A stretch of 5,191 bases of DNA, from positions 1,035-6,225 of the forward strand of contig QQSA01000068.1 in NCBI GenBank assembly GCA_003602535.1, written 5' to 3'. Both the position numbers and the translations under genes were made by a program. The DNA is from Candidatus Poseidoniales archaeon (lineage in GTDB: Archaea > Thermoplasmatota > Poseidoniia > Poseidoniales > Poseidoniaceae). Below, in pieces: positions 1 through 5,191 of this stretch; position 1 is the stretch's first letter; each line of letters begins with the position of its first letter. A model generated the notes under the pieces. The model made no database searches. It was not told the DNA's origin and was given only the letters and a program-made list of their open reading frames with translations.

Positions 1-300
1 TCAGGGGCAACAGGAGTTCTAATTCACGTCACTGGAGGCAAGTATATGACTCTAGAGAACGCTTCTCAAGTCGTAGATTTGATGACTGCAAATGTCAGTG
101 ATGAAGCGAATGTAATTTGGGGTGCAAGGCAGGATCCCGGATTTGGAGATACCATCAAAGTGATGGCAATCATCACTGGAGTTGGTGGTGTTGAAATGAA
201 TAAAGCAAGGATGGAGCCTGATCAATTAGGCGATATGCTCAGACTAACAAGATCAAAGGCCCAGACCGGTGGTTCAGTCGGTTTCCAACGATTTGACTAA
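1..300 (+). CDS. ftsZ: Cell division GTPase FtsZ, C-terminal part (5' end outside window)
   Basis: FtsZ is the tubulin-like GTPase that assembles the division ring at midcell. Only the last 99 codons are present. The frame is open from base 1 and ends at TAA (298-300), so the GTP-binding domain and the T7 loop lie upstream of the window. What is visible is the C-terminal activation domain: the GVLIHVTGG strand-turn (residues 5-13), the TLENA helix start, and the diagnostic block ANVIWGARQDPGFGDTIKV with the following MAIITGV strand (about residues 36-61). This block matches the family pattern AN-I-x-GA-x-D-x-x-x-GD-x-I-x-V. About 38 residues follow, ending in GFQRFD, without the conserved D-x-P type tail peptide that bacterial FtsZ uses to bind FtsA/ZipA. 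That fits an archaeal FtsZ. The ATG at 46 is internal to the domain and is not the start. Family assignment is firm; which archaeal paralogue it is cannot be told from this end. Confidence 0.93.
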   Translation, partial: SGATGVLIHVTGGKYMTLENASQVVDLMTANVSDEANVIWGARQDPGFGDTIKVMAIITGVGGVEMNKARMEPDQLGDMLRLTRSKAQTGGSVGFQRFD

Positions 301-331
301 TCAAACTCGTAGTAGTAAGGTCCAAATCCTT

Positions 332-352
332 GTGGTGTTAACGTTACACCAT
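332..352 (+). promoter_or_regulatory. Short inverted repeat abutting the start codon of the 281-aa gene
   Basis: TGGTGT (333-338) and ACACCA (346-351) are perfect reverse complements separated by 7 bases (TAACGTT). The last base of the right arm is the A of the ATG at 351. In RNA this would be a 6-bp stem placed exactly where a ribosome must load. In DNA it could be an operator half-site pair. No good Shine-Dalgarno sequence lies at normal distance upstream: GGTG at 334-337 is 13 nt away and sits inside the stem. No clear archaeal TATA box is visible in the 50-bp gap after ftsZ. A repeat this short can arise by chance, so the regulatory reading is only a suggestion. Confidence 0.25.
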
Positions 353-1196
353 GCGCAGCCGCAGTGCACTAGCCATTCTTCTGGCAATTTTGCTCAGTGT
401 TCCAGCAGTAGGAGGCACAACTACAACTGCAATGGAAGATGATTCCGAGGACCCATGTATGGAAAAACCGGAACAGCCATGTGAAAACCAAACCGTTCTC
501 TATCTATGGACAAATGGGCAATCAACATTCTGGTCACACTTCAACCCAGTTGACGATAATAATGCTGCTAATAACCAATATTCACAGCAAAAGGACAGTG
601 GTGTAATCTCAATCGATGAGCGATTCACCATGAAACCTGCATTGAATAAGAAGTTGAGTATGACTGTCGATGCTGAAATCAGAGTAGTTCTCAACATTAC
701 TGTCCAAGGAGATTGGACCAATGATAACGATGCAAATACCGCCTGCGATCAAAGTGATTGTGAAGAATTGAACATCACTCTTTGGTCCGGAGCAACACAG
801 ATTTTCCGCCAACATTATCCAGGCCTATCCCAAGGTGAAAACACAGTAATGTTCACTTACAGAATAACTGAAGAGCAATCTCTTTGGGATAAATCAACTG
901 CAAATCCATCTATACAAATTGAAATGAAATTGAAAGGAAACTATCAACAAACTTCGATTATTACTGCTTCAGGCGAACCTGCTGAATTCACAATGGGAAT
1001 GTCGGGTGATGGGAATTCTAGAGTCGAATTACCAATAGATCCTGAATCATGGGATGAAGCGTTCCAAGAAGATGATCCTCCACCAGCAGCAGATGATGGA
1101 GGAATGCTACCAGGATTCGTATTCATGACAGCTTTAGCTACTATGTCACTTGCAGCAGTTTACTTGCCAAATAAAGATGAATCAGAGGATCTCTGA
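351..1196 (+). CDS. Secreted, C-terminally membrane-anchored acidic protein with PGF-CTERM-like tail, unknown function
   Basis: I do not recognise this 281-aa protein beyond its architecture. Residues 1-27 form a Sec-type signal peptide: basic start MRSRS, hydrophobic core ALAILLAILLSVPAV, then small residues with a likely cleavage before MEDD. The mature part is very acidic, looks rich in beta strands, and has four cysteines in two close pairs (36/44 and 132/137) that could form disulfides outside the cell. It has three N-glycosylation sequons (NQT 46, NIT 115, NIT 141). A low-complexity EDDPPPAADDGG linker (240-251) leads to LPGF (253-256) and one hydrophobic segment (about 257-271). That layout resembles PGF-CTERM tails, which archaeosortase A processes for lipid anchoring. 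The tail ends in NKDESEDL instead of the usual basic cluster, so it may simply be a C-terminal membrane anchor. The ATG at 351 is chosen because the next in-frame ATG (432) would remove the signal peptide. The gene follows ftsZ by 50 bp and overlaps the end of convergent hisS. Confidence 0.85.
   Translation: MRSRSALAILLAILLSVPAVGGTTTTAMEDDSEDPCMEKPEQPCENQTVLYLWTNGQSTFWSHFNPVDDNNAANNQYSQQKDSGVISIDERFTMKPALNKKLSMTVDAEIRVVLNITVQGDWTNDNDANTACDQSDCEELNITLWSGATQIFRQHYPGLSQGENTVMFTYRITEEQSLWDKSTANPSIQIEMKLKGNYQQTSIITASGEPAEFTMGMSGDGNSRVELPIDPESWDEAFQEDDPPPAADDGGMLPGFVFMTALATMSLAAVYLPNKDESEDL
1182..1196. repeat. 15-bp palindrome forming the convergent gene overlap
   Basis: TCAGAG-GAT-CTCTGA is a perfect inverted repeat with 6-bp arms and a 3-bp centre. 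It coincides exactly with the overlap between the 281-aa gene (plus strand, stop TGA 1194-1196) and hisS (minus strand, stop TGA at 1184-1182). Each arm therefore holds a stop codon for one strand and a Ser codon for the other. The proteins end SEDL and SEIL. As RNA, either strand could fold a 6-bp stem with a 3-nt loop. No U-rich run follows on the plus-strand side, so I do not call it a terminator. Confidence 0.7.
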
Positions 1197-2501
1197 AATA
1201 GAATCTGAATTTAATGCAACCACACTCTGTTCACCAGAGATAAGGTTCTTGACACTACATTGCTGATTCTCAACGTCTTGGGGACCAACAATTATCACAT
1301 TTGTGAAACCATTCTTAGATGCCCAATCAAGAGACTTACCGATGTTCTTACCACGCAAATCCAATTCTACATTGTGACCAATATCTCGTAAATTTTTCAC
1401 GATTGCCAAAACCGAACTCGCATCCACCTTAAACGGCAACATCAAGGTGGAAGGCTCTGGAGTCTCCCCGGGAACTACCTCGGTTCTACCGGCCCTTTCT
1501 GCTTGAGATTCTAGTGCCAACAATACTCTATCAAAACCGAGACCAAATCCACAAGATGGATCTAGATCTTCTAGGCCAAATAAGTGGAGAAGTTTGTATG
1601 AACCACCACCAAGAACCTGTCCCTCTCCTCCGAGTTCAGCAACATTGACTTCGAATACCATGCCTGTGTAATAATCAAGTCCACGAGCAACACAAAGGTT
1701 GACTTTCATTGAAGGAGGATTAGGTGCTAAAGATTCTATTGAACTAAGTAACGAGGATAAATCATCCACAGAATCAAGTGCGACATTCATGCTAGACAGT
1801 ATCTCTCTTGCCGACTCAAGAGTCTCTATACCCCCATCTAATTCTGAAAGCGTTTTCAAATTCTGAGTTGCAGAGGTATCTATCCCATTAGTTGAGAATA
1901 GTTCTGACAAACCATTCCAATCTCCTTTGTCTAAGAAGCGCATTGCACTAGCAACTGGAGATTCGGGTTCACCATCTTGAGATAACCCAAGTCCTGTCAA
2001 AATATCTCTTAAAATTCCTACATGCCCTATTCTTACTTCATAATCCTGTAATCCACAGGCATCTAACATATCGATTGCAAGAGAGACTACTTCGGCTTCT
2101 GCCAATGGTCCGCTTGCTCCAATCAATTCTACTCCATACTGGAAGAATTCACGATAACGTCCTTTCTTAGATTCCTCATATCTGAAACATTGTCCAAAGT
2201 AGGATAATCGCAATGGCTTAGGAGAACTTCTCATCTCATCACTAACCATTCGCATTACTGGCGCCGTCAATTCGGGGCGCAAGGTCAAACTTCGATCGGA
2301 TTTATCTTGGAATGCATACAGTTGCTTTACTACACCCGGCCCCGACTTTGCTGTGAATAAATCTAGAGTTTCGAAGATTGGCGTTTGAACCCGCTTGAAA
2401 CCATGAGATAGGGCCTTAGTTTCGAGTAATTTCTCGAAGGCTAATCGCCTATTCATGACTGCCGGGGTGAAGTCCCGGGTTCCGCGTGGCCTCTGTACCA
2501 T
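1182..2501 (-). CDS. hisS: Histidyl-tRNA synthetase (class II)
   Basis: This enzyme charges tRNA-His with histidine using ATP, in the cytoplasm. At 439 aa it is a normal length and looks complete. The N-terminus VQRPRGTRDFTP is typical of the family and fixes the start at ATG 2501-2499. Motif 1 lies near GFKRVQTPIFET (34-45). LRPELTAP (74-81) is the ATP/histidine pocket segment. Motif 2 is FRYEE...GRYREFFQYG (106-123), with Arg107 and Arg115. The histidine motif ARGLDYYTG (272-280) carries the catalytic Arg273. The second histidine motif is GGGSYKLL (298-305), and motif 3 is GFGLGFDRVLLAL (318-330). A variable insertion domain spans about 165-260, and the anticodon-binding domain about 351-439. 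GGGSYKLL instead of the common GGGRYDGL agrees with the archaeal form. No strong ribosome binding site precedes the ATG. The gene lies 107 bp downstream of the 165-aa gene on the same strand and overlaps the 281-aa gene by 15 bp at its 3' end. Confidence 0.97.
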   Translation of the reverse strand: MVQRPRGTRDFTPAVMNRRLAFEKLLETKALSHGFKRVQTPIFETLDLFTAKSGPGVVKQLYAFQDKSDRSLTLRPELTAPVMRMVSDEMRSSPKPLRLSYFGQCFRYEESKKGRYREFFQYGVELIGASGPLAEAEVVSLAIDMLDACGLQDYEVRIGHVGILRDILTGLGLSQDGEPESPVASAMRFLDKGDWNGLSELFSTNGIDTSATQNLKTLSELDGGIETLESAREILSSMNVALDSVDDLSSLLSSIESLAPNPPSMKVNLCVARGLDYYTGMVFEVNVAELGGEGQVLGGGSYKLLHLFGLEDLDPSCGFGLGFDRVLLALESQAERAGRTEVVPGETPEPSTLMLPFKVDASSVLAIVKNLRDIGHNVELDLRGKNIGKSLDWASKNGFTNVIIVGPQDVENQQCSVKNLISGEQSVVALNSDSISEIL

Positions 2502-2608
2502 TACTTCTACGGGAGTGCTTCCAGCATTTCAGATGAACGGATGTACCAAACCCCTAGACTACCGTTTGCGAGTCACCGTCCTGACCCACTGGTTCTTTTT
2601 CTGATTCA
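2502..2608 (-). other. Intergenic gap between the 165-aa gene and hisS
   Basis: This 107-bp gap could hold a separate hisS promoter. On the minus strand I see no convincing archaeal TATA box at the expected distance and no Shine-Dalgarno sequence just before the hisS ATG (the bases there read GTAGAAGTA). The only structure is a weak 4-bp inverted repeat, GACT 2557-2560 with AGTC 2571-2574. There is no U-rich run after the 165-aa stop codon on the coding strand. Read-through from the transporter transcript into hisS is therefore possible. Confidence 0.3.
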
Positions 2609-3106
2609 CTATTCTGATTCTTCTTTAGACAATTGTTCAAGATCTGGTGCATCAGGTATTCCTTCTACCGGCTCTGCAAGTTTAGACATCTTGTCTACTA
2701 ACTCCCAATCGGGCTCTTCGGTATTTTTGGATGGATTTGCAAGTACAGTATTCTCAAGAACGACTGGAGGTGCCTCCTCTCTCTTGACTGGTTGAATCGG
2801 TACATCGATTCCAAGTTTATTCCAAACCTCGGCGGATTCTTCGGGATCAAGGGTTTTTCCTGCTGCTTGTTGTTTCTCCCGTTGCTTCATCTCAAATTCA
2901 AGTTTGGATTTTTCTTCTGCTTCAATTTGTGATTCGATGCCTGCCCACATTTCCTCTTCCTCAGCATCTCTTTGTTTTTGTTTAAAGTATTCAATAGCAA
3001 ATTTGCTGGGCATGTCGAATCTTTTCCAAAACCACCGAGCTAATGGAATCAGGATAATGGCGATTACCAAGCCTACTCCAATCCATTGAAATAGGCCTAA
3101 TGCCAT
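2609..3106 (-). CDS. Single-pass membrane protein with cytoplasmic charged helix, putative partner of the NSS transporter
   Basis: I do not recognise a named family for this 165-aa protein. Residues 5-23 are one hydrophobic helix (LFQWIGVGLVIAIILIPLA), followed at once by RWFWKR (24-29). By the positive-inside rule this puts the N-terminus outside and the long C-terminal part in the cytoplasm. Residues about 35-82 are a highly charged Glu/Lys/Gln-rich helix, possibly a coiled coil. A proline-containing stretch (102-115) and an acidic tail ending KEESE follow. The start ATG (3106-3104) lies 9 nt after the transporter stop. A good Shine-Dalgarno sequence, GAGGTG, sits at the right distance and overlaps that stop, so the two genes are very probably coupled. 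Bacterial NSS transporters such as MetP are known to need a small single-helix subunit (MetS). By analogy this protein may be an accessory or stability subunit. It is much longer than MetS, I see no clear sequence similarity, and the role is inferred from context only. Confidence 0.85.
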   Translation of the reverse strand: MALGLFQWIGVGLVIAIILIPLARWFWKRFDMPSKFAIEYFKQKQRDAEEEEMWAGIESQIEAEEKSKLEFEMKQREKQQAAGKTLDPEESAEVWNKLGIDVPIQPVKREEAPPVVLENTVLANPSKNTEEPDWELVDKMSKLAEPVEGIPDAPDLEQLSKEESE

Positions 3107-3111
3107 ATCTG

Positions 3112-3117
3112 CACCTC
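3112..3117 (-). promoter_or_regulatory. Shine-Dalgarno site overlapping the transporter stop codon
   Basis: The minus strand reads TGAGGTGCAGATATG from 3118 to 3104. GAGGTG (3117-3112) pairs perfectly with the anti-Shine-Dalgarno core of 16S rRNA. It stands 5 nt before the ATG of the 165-aa gene and shares two bases with the transporter stop TGA (3118-3116). Ribosomes finishing the transporter would sit on this site, which points to translational coupling. It is by far the clearest ribosome binding site in the window and fixes the start of the 165-aa gene. Confidence 0.8.
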
Positions 3118-5191
3118 AAGATTCTACTGTTTCAACAGATGAATAATCGATGAAACGGCCGATTCCTGCTGCAAGCATTGAAAATAATCCTGCTATCATA
3201 GCAATTATTGCTGTGGAACCAATATCAGAAAATTCGGTATCATCTGGTAGTAAGGTATACCAAACAATTACTGAAATCATCATTACAAATCCTGAAACTA
3301 GACAGGCAATGTCGATATAATTATCATTCAACTTAGGTACTTCAATCGAAGTGAAATGATGTAATATTGTAAGTAAAATACTGAGACTTGCGAATGCGAC
3401 AGCGATCCACAGTATTACACTTCCAGTACCACCTGCTGAATCATAATCATCCCATCCCGGGAATTCATCTAACGAGATTGTTGCTGTTTCATCATCATCG
3501 GAGATTTCAACATCGCTTAATCCAACGTTTACCGAAAAATCACCTTCGCTTTCAGATAACCATGAATTACCAAATTGTGCCATCATTGCTAGAACTATAC
3601 TCAGCAATAGTGTTCCAATAATCAATTTTGGTTTTAATTTTGGATCTAATTCATTAGACCAATTTTCTGGAGTATCTCCAACTGTCATTACCAAATCATC
3701 AGATCCACCAGGTAGCATTGAAATGTCGACTTCTGCACCTTCTGGTACATTTCTAAACAATGGCCTTTGAACAAGAGCTCGATTGAAAATAATGAAGCCT
3801 CCTGCAACAATTCCCCAGAATAGGAGAATTATTGTTACACCTTTTGGATTAGATGGGTCCCAAACTTCCGCCCCACCTGATGCAATCATATCTCCAAAGT
3901 AGGATATGATCAATACTGAAAACAGGAATGGGAACGCTAGATACAGCAATACATCCCACCATCTTCCAATCCAAATATCGTTGTCCCCAGTGTTAATGAA
4001 ATCATCACGGAACGCAGAAACTCCTACTCCAAGATATCCCTTGAGGCCTGGTGCTGCTTCACCTGCTTCGACCTGTGCTTGCCACTTACTGTATCCATAT
4101 TTCCAGATTGTAAATGCGATGAATAATCCGCTAAACATCAGACCATATCCCCAAATATGGTCTTGGACTTCAAGGAAAAGAGGTAAAGCAGTGCCATCAG
4201 GAGAATATTCTTTACTTGTAGTCACCCATAGTAATGCTGAAGGTAAACCAAAGATGAATATTGCAATAGAGGTCAATAACACAGACTTTTCTCTCTCATA
4301 TCCATGATCAACAAAGTTTCGAACACACAATTCTACTGTTGAAATCATCGATGTTAATGCTGCAAATGATAGAGCAAGGAAGAAACCTGTCATCATTACC
4401 CATGCCCCGATACTTCCTCCCGGCGCTTGTGCAAACACTTCAGGTAGTGCGAGGAAAGTTATCGCAGATGAACCGTTGGTAACTGTATCCAATGGGTTTT
4501 CTGATACTGCAAATATTGCTGAAAGAACAGTCAATCCTGCAATAATTGAGATTGAGTTATTTGCTAAACCCATTGTGAATGCGTTTAGTGTTGTATCCTC
4601 ATCTTTGCGCATGTAAACTGAGTACGTAATCGCCATACCCATTCCTGCAGAACACGACCAAGCAGATTGAGATAATCCATTAATCCATATCGCGGGATCA
4701 CTTAATGAACTCCATTTCACAGTGAACATAAACAAGAACCCATCTAAAGAACCGTCTTCCATATCCATGTAAAGGGATAAACCGAGAGACATGAATAGCA
4801 ATACGAATAAAGATACCATCAGTACAACATTTACTTTTTCGATTGCCTTAGCTCCTTTCCATATTGCTAACAATGTAATTGCTATAACTAAAAATTGGAA
4901 TAAAATAACTGTGCCAGGAGATAGTAAAAATTCATTCCAAACCTGTTGAGTGTCAACATTTTCTCCAGTCAAACCATTACTAATCCCAAGTTGGAAATAT
5001 TTCAAACACCATCCTGCTACTACAGCGTAATAGAAGCCGATCGCAGTAGAAATCCATGCTGTCCAAAGACCCATCCAAGCGAAATTCTTTCCAGCGAATA
5101 TTCTGAATGTTCCAATTGTTCCAGTACGACTACGTTTACCTAAAGCAAACTCGGCAATAACCAATGGAATCGACCATGCAAACAAGAAAAA
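3116..5191 (-). CDS. NSS/SNF-family sodium-coupled solute transporter with extended C-terminus (5' end outside window)
   Basis: This is a LeuT-fold secondary transporter, expected to import an amino acid or similar organic solute with Na+. 691 codons are present and the frame is open to base 5191. The visible start FFLFAWSIPLVIAEFALG is transmembrane helix (TM) 2, so TM1 and roughly 48 N-terminal residues are missing. The TTG at 5185 is an internal Leu codon. Counting from base 5191: TM3 has the Tyr54-Tyr55 pair (LeuT Tyr108 gate). TM6 has Gln175, Ser179 and the unwound GMG at 183-185. TM7 has Asn211 and Ser215. TM8 has Ala277, Thr280 and Ser281, which match the LeuT Na2 site. Asp344 before TM10 matches the outer gate Asp404. 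TM11 and TM12 lie near 412-436 and 451-473. Beyond the classical fold come four more predicted helices (about 522-541, 591-613, 625-649, 658-680). Between the first two lies a loop of about 50 residues with 14 acidic and no Lys/Arg residues. The family is secure; the substrate cannot be read from sequence. It is followed by a coupled single-helix protein gene. Confidence 0.93.
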   Translation of the reverse strand, partial: FFLFAWSIPLVIAEFALGKRSRTGTIGTFRIFAGKNFAWMGLWTAWISTAIGFYYAVVAGWCLKYFQLGISNGLTGENVDTQQVWNEFLLSPGTVILFQFLVIAITLLAIWKGAKAIEKVNVVLMVSLFVLLFMSLGLSLYMDMEDGSLDGFLFMFTVKWSSLSDPAIWINGLSQSAWSCSAGMGMAITYSVYMRKDEDTTLNAFTMGLANNSISIIAGLTVLSAIFAVSENPLDTVTNGSSAITFLALPEVFAQAPGGSIGAWVMMTGFFLALSFAALTSMISTVELCVRNFVDHGYEREKSVLLTSIAIFIFGLPSALLWVTTSKEYSPDGTALPLFLEVQDHIWGYGLMFSGLFIAFTIWKYGYSKWQAQVEAGEAAPGLKGYLGVGVSAFRDDFINTGDNDIWIGRWWDVLLYLAFPFLFSVLIISYFGDMIASGGAEVWDPSNPKGVTIILLFWGIVAGGFIIFNRALVQRPLFRNVPEGAEVDISMLPGGSDDLVMTVGDTPENWSNELDPKLKPKLIIGTLLLSIVLAMMAQFGNSWLSESEGDFSVNVGLSDVEISDDDETATISLDEFPGWDDYDSAGGTGSVILWIAVAFASLSILLTILHHFTSIEVPKLNDNYIDIACLVSGFVMMISVIVWYTLLPDDTEFSDIGSTAIIAMIAGLFSMLAAGIGRFIDYSSVETVES

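Noticed and set aside
46..48. ATG as the start of a small 84-aa protein
   Set aside because: The same frame is open from base 1, and the translated residues before it (ATGVLIHVTGG) are conserved FtsZ sequence.
500..815. Two minus-strand open frames (73 and 68 aa) inside the 281-aa gene
   Set aside because: They overlap each other and are antisense to a gene with a clear signal peptide and anchor. They show no family features.
1225..1239. CTCTG-N5-CAGAG stem-loop just past the 281-aa gene, as a terminator
   Set aside because: It has only a 5-bp stem, lies inside the hisS coding sequence, and is not followed by a T-rich run on the plus strand.
2502..2608. Possible tRNA or riboswitch upstream of hisS
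   Set aside because: A short stretch resembles a tRNA D-arm, but there is no T-arm consensus, acceptor stem or anticodon stem, and only a 4-bp inverted repeat is present.
2541..2795. 84-aa plus-strand open frame over the end of the 165-aa gene
   Set aside because: It is a Ser-rich shadow of Glu/Asp/Leu codons on the opposite strand, with no ribosome binding site. The minus-strand gene has a strong one.
3906..4307. 133-aa plus-strand open frame opposite the transporter
   Set aside because: It lies wholly antisense to a well-supported transporter gene, has no recognisable motif, and its composition fits a shadow of the minus-strand codons.
5183..5185. TTG as the start codon of the transporter
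   Set aside because: The frame continues upstream to the window edge with hydrophobic residues, and the sequence there aligns with the middle of NSS TM2. TTG encodes an internal Leu and the true start is outside the window.

Overview
The window looks like ordinary chromosomal DNA from a euryarchaeon, most likely a planktonic marine lineage of the Thermoplasmatota/Poseidoniales (Marine Group II) kind. This is an inference. It rests on an FtsZ end without a bacterial-style conserved tail peptide, a histidyl-tRNA synthetase with archaeal-looking motifs, a secreted acidic protein with a PGF-CTERM-like tail, and moderately low GC. No rRNA or other marker settles the taxonomy. I found no mobile element, CRISPR array, tRNA or rRNA.

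Layout: the plus strand carries the last 99 codons of ftsZ (1-300) and then, after a 50-bp gap, a complete 281-aa exported, membrane-anchored protein of unknown function (351-1196). The rest is coded on the minus strand. Read in its own direction, it begins with a 5'-truncated sodium-coupled transporter of the NSS/SNF family (5191-3116). Next comes a 165-aa single-pass membrane protein (3106-2609), whose ribosome binding site overlaps the transporter stop codon. After a 107-bp gap comes a full-length hisS (2501-1182). The two gene blocks converge, and their ends overlap by 15 bp.

How the genes relate: the transporter and the 165-aa protein are almost certainly co-transcribed and translationally coupled, so the small protein may be an accessory subunit. 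The transporter is much longer than the classical 12-helix fold. Its C-terminal extension has four more predicted helices and a strongly acidic loop. hisS is a housekeeping gene that could be read from the same transcript or from its own promoter. The ftsZ side is functionally unrelated to it.

The most distinctive features are three. The hisS/281-aa gene overlap is a perfect 6-3-6 palindrome, so both proteins end in Ser-Glu-x-Leu. The transporter and its small partner form a coupled pair with an unusual extension. The residues aligned to the NSS chloride site appear to be of the Ser (chloride-dependent) type. None of these amounts to a clearly new biological system.
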